From Shewanella insulae (lineage in GTDB: Bacteria; Pseudomonadota; Gammaproteobacteria; Enterobacterales; Shewanellaceae): a stretch of 64,000 nucleotides of DNA. Location of the stretch: contig NZ_WRPA01000002.1 in NCBI RefSeq assembly GCF_009831655.1, forward strand, positions 1-64,000. Direction: 5' to 3'. The position numbers were made by a program, and so were the translations under genes. Below, piece after piece: positions 9,301-16,840 of the stretch (its first letter is position 1; each line of letters starts with the position of its first letter). The notes under the pieces were generated by a model. It ran no database searches. It was not told where the DNA came from and saw only the letters and a list, made by a program, of their open reading frames with translations.

Positions 9301-10874
9301 AGCGCGTTGAAGATCAGGATGTTATGACATTGCCAGATAAAGTCTTCGCGCAGCTCTTCGTGTACGATCACATCCAGTACCGTCAGCTGGTTCAACTCAG
9401 GCCAATCGGCCTGGGTCACCTCGTCGGGAAGACTCTCAAGGTAGTGGATCAGCCCCTTGAAGTTGTTCTCGGCATTGCTCTTCCATCTGTGGTACAGCGA
9501 CCAGCCGATGTTGAATAGCAGCGCCTTACGGGCCTTCTTATAGTTCTGCTTCGGCTCACCCAGGATGAGGCGAGTCAGCATGTTACGCTCGGTAGAGACT
9601 TCGTCACGCTTAGCGGTGAAGTTGGCCCACAGCTTGTTCAGCTCTTCGTCGTATACCAGCTTATCTGGGCTAGACAACCAAGACTGGAATACCTTGTCCT
9701 GCTCCTGTTGGATACGCGCTAGCAGATCACCCTCAGGCACGCTCACCTTAGACAGGCGACCATACTGATCCTGCGAGATCGAATGGATACGGCTACGCAG
9801 CGTCAGGTAACGCAGGTAACGGTATGAGCTACCAAACAGGTTCAGGTGCATGGTGGGGTTGTTGGCTACCGACAGCTCGGCGTGATGCTCAAGCGCTTCC
9901 AGGTTCTTAGAAGGCTCGAGGAAACGGGTAAGGCTGCGATCATAGTGCTCACGCAGATCCTGAGATTCACGAACAAACTGTACCGCCGCCTGCTCTACCG
10001 CCTCGATGCTGCTGATGATGGCGCGGCGCAGGTTGTGCTGGCGCTCATCTTTGTCAGATGGCGAGAAGTCGATGATGCCGTCAATACAGCCAGAGGTGTA
10101 TAGCTCTTCTGGCGATACGCCGACAGACTTAGCACACTCCTGCCAAGAGAGGTTGTACTTGCGAGCAATGCTCTGCAGACCCTGTGGCTGGATGGTGTTG
10201 AAGATGCCGTCACGCAGTGACAATAGGATGTTAGCCGCAGCCAATGGAATCGCACCACCTGAGTAACCGGCACCGATAACGATACCTACGGTTGGTACGT
10301 CGACGTTAGCACTCTCGGCAATCGCCTTAGAGATGGTGTGCGCCTGATTTTGGCTGTTGGCTATCTCGCCCGCATCGGCACCCGGAGTGTCGATGAGGTA
10401 AACGATTGGCATTGAGAGTTCGGCAAAATGACGAATGGCCGTACAGGCCGCCAGGTGATGCTCGGGCATCCAGGCACCATTGCTCGTGGTACGTTCCTGG
10501 GCGATAAAACCTATGCGGCGGGTGCGAGATCCAAAATTCAGTTCGATCTCGGCACTATAAAAAGGCCCCATATGTTTTTCGACAATTAACTTGCCTTTCA
10601 GATCCGCAATCACGCGCTTGGCGCCTGGGCGGCTCTTGTCTAAGGTAGGTTGAATGACTTTAGCTACATAGCCGTCAACATCCAACTGCTCTAACTCTTT
10701 TAAGTTAGCTTGAATTTCGTCGTCACTGAGCAGACCGTTGATCTGCTGTGAAAGGCTCTGCTTACTATGCTTAGGAAACAGAGAAAAGTCCTGTGCCAAA
10801 TGTTCAGCTTGAAGAAAAAGCGGATCGGCTGTTTGAACCTGAGTCGTGTTTGTGGGCTGATTGTTGCTGGTCAT
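6324..10874 (-). CDS. accADC: Single-chain multifunctional acetyl-CoA carboxylase
   Basis: A 1516-residue fusion carrying every ACC activity, making malonyl-CoA from acetyl-CoA. Order: an alpha-type carboxyltransferase region (about 60-320; IDTPGADAGE, GAGYSGGA), a long helical linker, a beta-type carboxyltransferase region (about 700-890; SSGGMQTKEG, FGDCTGGA), a biotin carboxylase with ATP-grasp (about 940-1400; HPGIGFLSES, GGGGKGI, MNTRLQVEHPVTE), and a C-terminal biotinyl domain with EAMKM (Lys near 1465). The zinc-ribbon cysteines of E. coli AccD are not evident. I know this architecture as AccADC of Shewanella. The start is the ATG at 10874 with AGAGG eight bases upstream; a TTG one codon earlier is less likely. 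The LysR gene is divergent. Most bacteria use four separate subunits. Whether ordinary acc genes also exist cannot be seen here; it may be a second, regulated enzyme. Confidence 0.93.
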   Translation of the reverse strand: MTSNNQPTNTTQVQTADPLFLQAEHLAQDFSLFPKHSKQSLSQQINGLLSDDEIQANLKELEQLDVDGYVAKVIQPTLDKSRPGAKRVIADLKGKLIVEKHMGPFYSAEIELNFGSRTRRIGFIAQERTTSNGAWMPEHHLAACTAIRHFAELSMPIVYLIDTPGADAGEIANSQNQAHTISKAIAESANVDVPTVGIVIGAGYSGGAIPLAAANILLSLRDGIFNTIQPQGLQSIARKYNLSWQECAKSVGVSPEELYTSGCIDGIIDFSPSDKDERQHNLRRAIISSIEAVEQAAVQFVRESQDLREHYDRSLTRFLEPSKNLEALEHHAELSVANNPTMHLNLFGSSYRYLRYLTLRSRIHSISQDQYGRLSKVSVPEGDLLARIQQEQDKVFQSWLSSPDKLVYDEELNKLWANFTAKRDEVSTERNMLTRLILGEPKQNYKKARKALLFNIGWSLYHRWKSNAENNFKGLIHYLESLPDEVTQADWPELNQLTVLDVIVHEELREDFIWQCHNILIFNALYDNVVGNLASIAKEAMMAKSLSRASVDGLLHDSIDRAISKQDTANDKSKFYKWLKYFMSQSNRADLLTKTEQWKSVGFPQLNDSLFVILTYFFERLLPEYFASEEESSEYTGAINPVRIGRRKDFWNRLTMGYQDLLIQKVLRDEKRAGKMSWENVIAKFFTEFEELNGDKMSANLLNFPGFRLSIEDALDKGIRPCGLITGTADFEHQGQTMRVGVAVSNTAFQAGAFDMAAAEKFSALLIECAKRKLPVICFISSGGMQTKEGAAALFSMAVVNDRITRFIRDNELPVLMFGFGDCTGGAQASFVTHPLVQTYYFSGTNMPFAGQMVVPAYLPSTSTLSNYLSKVPGAMNALVTNPFSDTIDDQLSSIDPLMPKPTAKVVDVIGNAISTLVPEMLITEEELVQDDPRQLMKPIDKVLVHARGCTAVKLIRKAHDNDIKVVLVASDPDMTSVPADMLNDNDKLVCIGGNTSDESYLNAYSVLKVAEYEEVDALHPGIGFLSESPQFAALCVNNGVNFVGPSVHSMTTMGNKSNAIKTSQSQNVPVVPGSHGILTNAEQAVNVANEIGYPVLLKAVQGGGGKGIQVVERPEDMISLFQKTSTEAAAAFGNGDLYLEKYVTSLRHIEVQLLRDKFGNTKVLGLRDCSVQRNNQKVIEESGSTMLPDELKQKVMEYTRALGDATDYMGAGTVEFIYNLDANEVYFMEMNTRLQVEHPVTEATSGIDIVSAGFDIAAGRSIEDLEPQEIGYAIEVRVTAEKAALDSNGVLQLLPHPGLITECVIPERDDVEIISIAGEGKEVSPYYDSLIAQIICRGESREDVINKLHDYLANEVVIKGIATNIPLLTRILKDGTFNEGVYDTNYLPRFMADLDIPALIAEMEAAAETVGVDTESLRVGESNELKVLAQGAGIFYTSPAPGEADFVKEGDIVTVDQTLALTEAMKMFSQVTLAGFNRQGAVLYPEDKQYRIERILNSNGQQVSQGELLFVVSPV

Positions 10875-10994
10875 CAATAGATCCTCTGCTTTAGCCTCTA
10901 AAATTTTTAGCCCATAAATATAGCTTTGTTATAGGGTCAAATGCTATTAAACTGGCTTAGACGCTTTGTTCCATATTTGAGACAGTGATAAATA

Positions 10995-11906
10995 ATGCCA
11001 GATTTAAACGGTATGATGCTCTTTGCAGCCGTCGTTCGCGCCAAGGGTTTCTCCCAGGCAGCTCGTAATACGGGCATGCCAAAATCAACCATTAGTCGTA
11101 AGGTGGCTCAGCTCGAAGAGCAGCTCGGCGTGCGCCTTTTACAGCGCGATACTCGCAATCTCAGCCTGACTCAGGTTGGGGCGCTTTTTTACCAGCATTG
11201 CAACAGTATTAGCGATGAAATCGAGGCTGCCAAGGCCACCATAGAAAATACGCACAATGACGTATCGGGTTCACTGCGCATCGCCATTCCTGTTTCCTTC
11301 AGTCAGGAGCTGATCGCCAGTCTCTGTAGCAGCTTCATGCGTCTCTACCCAAACGTGGATCTCGACGTCCAGTTTACCGATAACGATGTGGGCCTTGTGG
11401 GTGAAGGCTATGATATCGCCATCAAGTATGGTCCGCTGCAATCCTCCGACCTGATCGCCCGCCTGCTGTTTGAACGTCAACCCATACTGGTGGCCAGCCC
11501 TGGTTATCTAAAGGCCAACGGCACCCCGGCGACACCTCAGGATCTCAAAGAGCACAGCGGCATACTGCTGGGGACCTCGCGCTCGGCGCCCATCTGGCCA
11601 CTGGGCAAGGGCGATCGCAAGACCATGGTCAACTTCAAACGCAAGGTGAGGGTGAACAGCGCCATCATGGTCAAACAGCTGGTGCTGGACGATTTCGGTA
11701 TCGCCATGCTCTCAAATTCGGTGTGTAAGAACGAGCTGGCCGGTGGCAGCCTGGTGCCGCTGCTGCAAGAGTGGCCCATGGAACCCTTCAAGGTCTATGG
11801 CGTTTACTCTAGCCGCCGACAGCTGGCCACCAACATCAGTGTCTTCCTGGACTTCTTCACCAAGCGCTTCAACAGCCACGAGTCGCTACAATCGCTACTG
11901 ATGTAG
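10995..11906 (+). CDS. LysR-family transcriptional regulator
   Basis: A 303-residue regulator: an N-terminal winged HTH (FAAVVRAKGFSQAARNTGMPKSTISRKVAQLEEQLGVRLLQR, residues about 6-50) and a C-terminal LysR substrate-binding domain (SGSLRIAIPVSFSQELI onward). The HTH resembles the AaeR/DmlR-like subgroup that opens with a short sequence before the helix. It is divergent from the fused ACC gene with 120 bp between, the standard arrangement for a LysR regulator acting on its neighbour, and convergent with the beta-lactamase gene. The same lysR sits beside OXA-48-type genes in Shewanella; I know of no proof that it controls the beta-lactamase. The inducer is unknown. The ribosome site before the ATG is weak. 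Confidence 0.88.
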   Translation: MPDLNGMMLFAAVVRAKGFSQAARNTGMPKSTISRKVAQLEEQLGVRLLQRDTRNLSLTQVGALFYQHCNSISDEIEAAKATIENTHNDVSGSLRIAIPVSFSQELIASLCSSFMRLYPNVDLDVQFTDNDVGLVGEGYDIAIKYGPLQSSDLIARLLFERQPILVASPGYLKANGTPATPQDLKEHSGILLGTSRSAPIWPLGKGDRKTMVNFKRKVRVNSAIMVKQLVLDDFGIAMLSNSVCKNELAGGSLVPLLQEWPMEPFKVYGVYSSRRQLATNISVFLDFFTKRFNSHESLQSLLM

Positions 11907-11929
11907 CTAACCGCGGCAGATGTAGGTAC

Positions 11930-12853
11930 TCACATCAAGCCCTTGGCCTTAAGGAGATGTTTCACCACCCGCTTGCGTAGCGCCAGGTCGCTATCTGTAT
12001 TGATATCCATATTCATGGCGAAGAAGTAGGTGTTCTCCTCACGCTCTAGCCAGCCGACCCACCAGCCGAGTTTCTGACCCTTACGCACGCCATAGCCCGT
12101 CTTGGCCCTTAATACCCAGTCACCGTCGGCCTCGTTGAGCATCATGGTCTTGACGATGCGCTGGCTGCGCTCGGACACCGGCAGTTGATTGTGATACAGA
12201 CGCCTCAAGAAACGCACCTGCTCCAGGGCCGAAATCGCCAGGTCGCCATCGAGCCAGAAACTGTCGAGTTCGCCGCCGATATCGGCATTGCCATAATCGA
12301 GACCAGCAAGTCCTTTGGCCATACGCTCTGCCCCCAACTTTACTGCCAGTTTCTGATAGATGGGCACCACGGAATACTTCATCGCACTGGCAAAACTGTG
12401 GTCACGGTTCCAGCTGCTGTAAGAGCGCTTAACCCCGTCCCAGGCAAACCGGCTATGCTCATCCTCTACTATCCCCGCCTCGAGCAGCAGTAGACTGTGG
12501 GGGATCTTGAAGGTGGAGGCGGGAATATAGGCCTGCTGGCTGCGGGAGGCATCGTTAGTCACTAGTTTCCCCTGCTTGTCATCCAGCAGCACTATGACGC
12601 CTTTCGCGCCCACGGCATCGAATGCCGCCTGTATCTCGCCGTCTAACCCGATCGGCTCGGCCAACTCTTGCTCTGTCGCCGCTTTTGAATCAGCCCCAGT
12701 TTGGGGGGTTGCCGCCGCGCCGCCAGCCCAACTCAACAAGGCGAGGCAGAGCAGTCCCAGATACCCCAGCGAACAAAGCAGCCGGTAACCTAAGCCAGCA
12801 CTAAAACCAGAGCCTACGCCACAACTGAAACCTAAGCCCGCGCCTACACGCAT
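11930..12853 (-). CDS. Class D (OXA-type) beta-lactamase
   Basis: A serine beta-lactamase with all class D marks: PASTFK (nucleophile Ser near 113, carboxylated Lys in STFK), KYSVVPIY (SxV), DYGN, and KTGYGVRKGQKLGWWVGW (KTG). Many blocks match OXA-48/OXA-54 closely (WNRDH, AMKYSVVP, DSFWLDG, VSERSQRIVK, FFAMNMD), and the gene sits between lysR and a C15-type peptidase gene as in Shewanella progenitors of OXA-48. The loop after KTG (GVRKGQK) differs from the STRIEPK of OXA-48, a region that affects carbapenem turnover. The start is placed at the ATG at 12853 with GGAG six bases upstream; ATG 12859 and GTG 12865 are alternatives. At 307 residues it exceeds the usual 265 or so, owing to a Gly-rich N-terminus before a signal-peptide-like hydrophobic stretch. 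It should be periplasmic. Confidence 0.92.
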   Translation of the reverse strand: MRVGAGLGFSCGVGSGFSAGLGYRLLCSLGYLGLLCLALLSWAGGAAATPQTGADSKAATEQELAEPIGLDGEIQAAFDAVGAKGVIVLLDDKQGKLVTNDASRSQQAYIPASTFKIPHSLLLLEAGIVEDEHSRFAWDGVKRSYSSWNRDHSFASAMKYSVVPIYQKLAVKLGAERMAKGLAGLDYGNADIGGELDSFWLDGDLAISALEQVRFLRRLYHNQLPVSERSQRIVKTMMLNEADGDWVLRAKTGYGVRKGQKLGWWVGWLEREENTYFFAMNMDINTDSDLALRKRVVKHLLKAKGLM

Positions 12854-13028
12854 TTTCATCTCCACACCCCACTAAGCTGCATAAAATCCCTGCTTCGAGT
12901 CTAGCAAGTCGTCCCCACACCGAGAGGGCAAACTCATGATGATTTGTGTCAAGAATCTGGCATTTTATCAAGCCATCTCAAGTCTTTATTTGCAGGCAGA
13001 TGTCGTGCATACTCAGTTGTTGACTATA

Positions 13029-13190
13029 ATACCAATCGTAGTAAATAACTGATCATGCTAGCTTGTTAAAACGTCCGATAACGGCGTTACTATTTTTGAT
13101 AGTAGAATAACTACTTATCGAAAAATCATGCCTTGATCTCGAACATTTTCTCTACGCTACTTCTGATCACTTACTTACCGTGATTGGTAT
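13029..13190. repeat. MITE-like inverted-repeat element, 162 bp
   Basis: The ends form 27-bp imperfect terminal inverted repeats with 22 matches: both begin ATACCAATC and close with TGATCA, with TAA-N-TAA in between. The outer flanks are TATA-like (TATAAT on the left, TATAATAA on the right), consistent with a TA-rich target. The interior has no open reading frame. The region 12854-13287 holds this element and no gene. Family membership would need a genome-wide search. Confidence 0.7.
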
Positions 13191-13287
13191 AATAATTTCA
13201 AATTGATAACCGCCCTGAGCCATCATTGTCCAACATCAGCCATAGGCTAAGTGTAAGGGCAAGAGGTTTTTGCAAAGGAACCATGTC

Positions 13288-14436
13288 ATGCATAAAACAG
13301 CCATAGCCCTGGCGATGACCAGCATACTGAGTAGCAGCGCCTTCGCCGGTCTGGATCTGGAAGAACAGCGCCTACCCAAGGCAACCCAGGCCATGCCAGA
13401 CGTCGTCAACCGCTACCAAGCCCTGGTCGATAGCCTGGACGGCAAGTATCGCCAGCAAAAAGATGAACTCATCATGACGCAGATGGTGGCCCACCAAGGC
13501 GAGCGCCTATGGCAACAGGCGGTGAGAGACGTGCAATCCGGCGGTCAGGACGACAGATCCCTCTACTGGAGTCGTCTGGGAATGAAGAAGACCCTTAAAG
13601 AGTCGAAACCCGCCTTTAACATGGCCGACTGGCAGCGCACCATCTTACTCAAGGCGGTAGAGAAGTCTTCCCGCGGCTTCAGCGACATCCACTTCGATGA
13701 CGACAGCCAGATCCGTATTCTGCTCACGGGCTTCGATCCCTTCTTCCTGGATCGCCACATAGACCAGAGCAACCCCTCGGGATTAACCGCGCTGGCTCTG
13801 GACGGCTACAAGTTCAGCATCGACGGCAAGAAGGCCCAGGTTGAGACTGTGATGATCCCGGTACGCTTCGCCGACTTCGATCAGGGGATCATCGAGTCCC
13901 TGCTCACCCCCGTCTATCGTGAAAACAGCGTCAACGCCATCTTCACCGTTAGCATGGGACGCGACGACTTCGACCTGGAGCGCTTCCCCGGTCGAAACCG
14001 TAGCGCCGCCGCGCCCGATAACCTCAATGTGCTAACCGGCGCCACAGCCCAGTCGCCAAAGGCGCCTATGTTCGATGGCAAGCCACTCTATGGCCCAGAA
14101 TTCGTCGAGTTCTCGCTACCTGTTGGTGCCATGCAGTCGGTCAAGGGCAAGTGGAAGATCAATGACAACCACACAGTAACCACGCTCTCTAGGGGCGAGT
14201 TTGACGCCGGCTCACTGAGCGAGCTGCAAAACGCCACCTCGGTCAACGGCTCTGGCGGCGGTTATCTGTCCAACGAGATCTCTTACCGCGCCGTGCTTCT
14301 GGGACAGCGTTTCAACAGCGGCATCAAGGTCGGTCATATCCACACCCCGAGGGTGAAGGCCTATGAGCCAGAGACGGAGATGGCGATCGTGGATCAGGTC
14401 AAGGCGATGGTCAAAGCCGCCGCAACCCGGCTATAA
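13288..14436 (+). CDS. Secreted C15 (pyroglutamyl peptidase)-like protein, catalytic Cys apparently Ser
   Basis: A 382-residue protein with a signal peptide (MHKTAIALAMTSILSSSAFA) and a C-terminal two-thirds resembling peptidase family C15, which removes N-terminal pyroglutamate. Matching blocks are ILLTGFDPF with NPSG, the Glu block GRDDFDLERFPGRNRSAAAPDN (Glu near 231), and GHIHTPR (His near 352). Where C15 enzymes have the nucleophile in AGTYVCN, this protein reads GGGYLSN, so Cys appears replaced by Ser (near 328). Canonical C15 enzymes are about 215 residues and cytoplasmic; this one has about 130 extra N-terminal residues and a secretion signal. The ATG at 13288 has AAGGA eight bases upstream and is preferred over an upstream TTG. 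It is beside the OXA gene, as in other Shewanella. It may be an inactive or altered enzyme. Confidence 0.75.
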   Translation: MHKTAIALAMTSILSSSAFAGLDLEEQRLPKATQAMPDVVNRYQALVDSLDGKYRQQKDELIMTQMVAHQGERLWQQAVRDVQSGGQDDRSLYWSRLGMKKTLKESKPAFNMADWQRTILLKAVEKSSRGFSDIHFDDDSQIRILLTGFDPFFLDRHIDQSNPSGLTALALDGYKFSIDGKKAQVETVMIPVRFADFDQGIIESLLTPVYRENSVNAIFTVSMGRDDFDLERFPGRNRSAAAPDNLNVLTGATAQSPKAPMFDGKPLYGPEFVEFSLPVGAMQSVKGKWKINDNHTVTTLSRGEFDAGSLSELQNATSVNGSGGGYLSNEISYRAVLLGQRFNSGIKVGHIHTPRVKAYEPETEMAIVDQVKAMVKAAATRL

Positions 14437-14452
14437 TCACTCCTCTTGAAAA

Positions 14453-14473
14453 CGCCCGCCAAGCCGGCGGGCG
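14453..14473. terminator. GC-rich hairpin after the C15-like gene
   Basis: An eight-base perfect stem (CGCCCGCC with GGCGGGCG) around AAGCC. There is no T-run on the plus side; a short T-run appears only on the minus strand. It may stop transcription weakly or act as an mRNA 3' end. Confidence 0.4.
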
Positions 14474-14508
14474 CCTGTGACCTAAAGCTTAGGGCCTGTT
14501 GACCTTTC

Positions 14509-15096
14509 ATGTTTCGACGATTGCAATCCCTGTTTCACACGCCTACGCCTGATGCTTCAGCATCTACCCCAAAAGCCTCTATGGCTCCGGCAAAGCACCT
14601 AGAGCCTAACGAGCACCAGCGGCTTATCCTGGACGCAGTGGAATCATGCTATCAAGCGGCGGAGCGGCAACTTAAGCGCGGCTTCCCGCGCCCCGAAGTC
14701 AACTTCAAACTCAGGGGCAAAAGCGCTGGCACCGCCCACCTGCAGCTCAACAAGCTGAGGTTCAACCCGGTACTGCTCGAGGAGAATCTGGAAGAGTTTA
14801 TCCATCAGGTGGTGCCCCACGAGATCTGTCACCTGCTTGCCTATCGGCTCTATGGCCGGGTCAAACCCCACGGCAAGGAGTGGCAGGCCTTGATGGTGAA
14901 GCTCTATGGCCTGACGCCCAGTACCACCCACAGACTGAATACCGACTCGGTCGCCGGCCAGACATTCGACTATCGTTGCCGCTGCGGCGTCGTGCCTCTG
15001 AGTATTCGCAGACACAACAAGGTGCAGCGCCAGCAGACCCAGTATCGCTGTCGTCGCTGCAAGGAAACCCTCAGCCCGGTAGACGGCACATCATGA
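14509..15096 (+). CDS. sprT: SprT-family zinc metalloprotease-like protein
   Basis: A 195-residue SprT-like protein. The metal site is visible as VPHEICHLLAYRLYGRVKPHGKEW (HExxH plus a downstream His), and a C-terminal zinc ribbon follows (CRCG, then CRRCKE). The usual E. coli protein is about 165 residues; this one has an extra N-terminal stretch of about 30 residues rich in Ala, Ser, Thr and Pro, so an internal start at 14581 is conceivable, but neither start has a clear ribosome site. The order sprT-endA-rsmE-gshB is the widely conserved gammaproteobacterial order, which supports the name. The biochemical role of bacterial SprT is not settled. Confidence 0.88.
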   Translation: MFRRLQSLFHTPTPDASASTPKASMAPAKHLEPNEHQRLILDAVESCYQAAERQLKRGFPRPEVNFKLRGKSAGTAHLQLNKLRFNPVLLEENLEEFIHQVVPHEICHLLAYRLYGRVKPHGKEWQALMVKLYGLTPSTTHRLNTDSVAGQTFDYRCRCGVVPLSIRRHNKVQRQQTQYRCRRCKETLSPVDGTS

Positions 15097-15256
15097 TGAA
15101 TCCAGCTTAACTTGCCTGATCTGAGTCGATTCCCGTAGAATCGCTCTCAAAATTGGTGCCATGGGTAATGGTGCCAAATGCTAGTGTCGCTACCAAGCCA
15201 GCCAAAGAGCCCGGCAGAGAGTAGGCGACCGTTTTTATGCTTTTTAGGGAAATGAT

Positions 15257-16012
15257 GTGCTAACAACCTCTTTCGATCTGAGGCCGCTGCTGCGCGGCGC
15301 TTTGGCGCTGCTGGCGCTCGGCTTTACCACAGGCGCCCTCGCCTCACACCCCACCAGCTTCAACCAGGCCAAGAAGGTCGCCCGCAGCCTCTACAGCGAG
15401 ACGCTACCGGTCAAGAGCTTCTACTGCGGCTGCGACATCACCATCTCGGGCAAGAAATGGCAACCAGACTTCCAGCGCTGCGGCTATCAGGTACGTAAAC
15501 AGGAGAAGCGCGCCAAACGCATCGAGTGGGAACACATAGTTCCCGCCTGGGAGTTTGGTCATCAACGCCAATGTTGGCAAACAGGCGGCCGTAAAAACTG
15601 TGGCAAGACAGACAAGCAGTTTAAGAAGATGGAGAGCGACCTGCACAACCTGGTGCCCGCCATCGGCGAGGTCAATGGCGATCGTAGCAACTACAGGTTC
15701 AGCCAATGGAACGCCAAGGCTGAGCAGTATGGTCAATGCGCCATGGTCGTCGACTTCAAGGGCAGAAAGGTGGAACCACCCAGTCACACCCGAGGTCAGA
15801 TAGCCCGCACCTACCTCTATATGCAACAGGCCTACGGCCTCAAGATCGCCAAAAGTCAGCTAAAACTGTTTCAGGCATGGGATAAAAGCTATCCAGTTGA
15901 TACTATTGAGTGCCAGAGAGATGCCGCCATCGCGGCCAAACAGGGCAACCATAACCCCTTTGTCCAGGCCCAGTGCCAAAAACGGACTGATACCCAGCGT
16001 ATCGCGGAGTAA
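15257..16012 (+). CDS. endA: Endonuclease I, periplasmic or secreted
   Basis: A 251-residue nuclease of the EndA/Vvn family that cuts DNA, often to take up or degrade extracellular DNA. The start is GTG at 15257 with AGGGA before it; a signal peptide follows ([19 protein letters not shown], mature from SHPTSF). Family marks are [19 protein letters not shown] (the catalytic His in the beta-beta-alpha metal motif), [21 protein letters not shown], and paired cysteines ([14 protein letters not shown]) expected to form disulfides. It follows sprT by 160 bp and precedes rsmE by three bases, so endA and rsmE are probably cotranscribed. Confidence 0.93.
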   Translation: MLTTSFDLRPLLRGALALLALGFTTGALASHPTSFNQAKKVARSLYSETLPVKSFYCGCDITISGKKWQPDFQRCGYQVRKQEKRAKRIEWEHIVPAWEFGHQRQCWQTGGRKNCGKTDKQFKKMESDLHNLVPAIGEVNGDRSNYRFSQWNAKAEQYGQCAMVVDFKGRKVEPPSHTRGQIARTYLYMQQAYGLKIAKSQLKLFQAWDKSYPVDTIECQRDAAIAAKQGNHNPFVQAQCQKRTDTQRIAE

Positions 16013-16015
16013 AGC

Positions 16016-16747
16016 ATGAGAATTCCAAGGATCTATCAGCCCGGCGAATATGACCTTAACCAGCAGTTGATGCTGGATGAAGAAGCCGCCGGTCATGTCG
16101 GGCGCGTATTGCGCATGGGCGTCGGCGAGCAGTTAGAGCTGTTTAATGGCGATGGTCACAACTACCTGACCGAGATCGTCGCCGCCAGCAAGAAAAATGT
16201 CGAAGTGCGGGTCCTATCCAAGGAGGCAAACGACAACGAGTCCCCCCTCAACCTGCATCTTGGCCAGGTGATCTCCCGCGGCGATCGTATGGACTTCACC
16301 TTGCAAAAATCGGTCGAGCTGGGGGTAAACACCATTACCCCGCTGTTTTCAGAGCGTTGCGGCGTCAAACTGACCGGTGAGCGCCTGGAGAAGAAGCTCC
16401 ACCAATGGCAGAAGATAGTGATCAGCGCCTGTGAACAGTCTGGTCGTAGCACAGTGCCTGAGGTGAGACCGGCGATGCAGCTCGAAGAGTGGTGCGCAGA
16501 AGCGACCCAGGCCCTCAAGCTCAACCTGCACCCCAGGGCCGACTATGGCATCAATGGCCTGGTAATGGAGATCCCAAGGGTGCGTCTGCTGATCGGCCCC
16601 GAAGGCGGCCTGTCGCCCCAGGAGATCGCCATGACAGAAACCCATGCCTTTACCGACGTGCTGCTCGGCCCCCGCGTACTGCGCACCGAGACCGCTGCCC
16701 TGACGGCCATCAGCGCCCTGCAACTAAAGTTTGGCGACCTGAGCTGA
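16016..16747 (+). CDS. rsmE: 16S rRNA m3U1498 methyltransferase
   Basis: A 243-residue SPOUT-class methyltransferase that modifies U1498 of 16S rRNA with SAM. The knotted C-terminal SAM site is clear: [14 protein letters not shown] and [17 protein letters not shown]. The N-terminal PUA-like part ([10 protein letters not shown], then [21 protein letters not shown]) and [20 protein letters not shown] also fit the family, as does the length. The start lies three bases after the endA stop. The stop codon falls within the first copy of a 27-bp tandem repeat, so the last codons have been duplicated into the spacer before gshB. Confidence 0.94.
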   Translation: MRIPRIYQPGEYDLNQQLMLDEEAAGHVGRVLRMGVGEQLELFNGDGHNYLTEIVAASKKNVEVRVLSKEANDNESPLNLHLGQVISRGDRMDFTLQKSVELGVNTITPLFSERCGVKLTGERLEKKLHQWQKIVISACEQSGRSTVPEVRPAMQLEEWCAEATQALKLNLHPRADYGINGLVMEIPRVRLLIGPEGGLSPQEIAMTETHAFTDVLLGPRVLRTETAALTAISALQLKFGDLS

Positions 16748-16807
16748 AGGCTCTAATTCGGTGACCTGAGCTGAAGGCTCCAATTCGGTGACCTGAGCTG
16801 AAGGCTC
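16736..16807 (+). repeat. Three-copy 27-bp tandem repeat across the rsmE stop
   Basis: GACCTGAGCTGAAGGCTC begins at 16736, 16763 and 16790, a period of 27 bp with a shortened last copy. Copies differ at one or two bases. Each carries the in-frame rsmE stop (TGA), so the repeat leaves the RsmE protein unchanged and lengthens the rsmE-gshB spacer. Confidence 0.9.
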
Positions 16808-16840
16808 GGCGCCCTTCGCATTAATAAGAGGAAAGATGAG

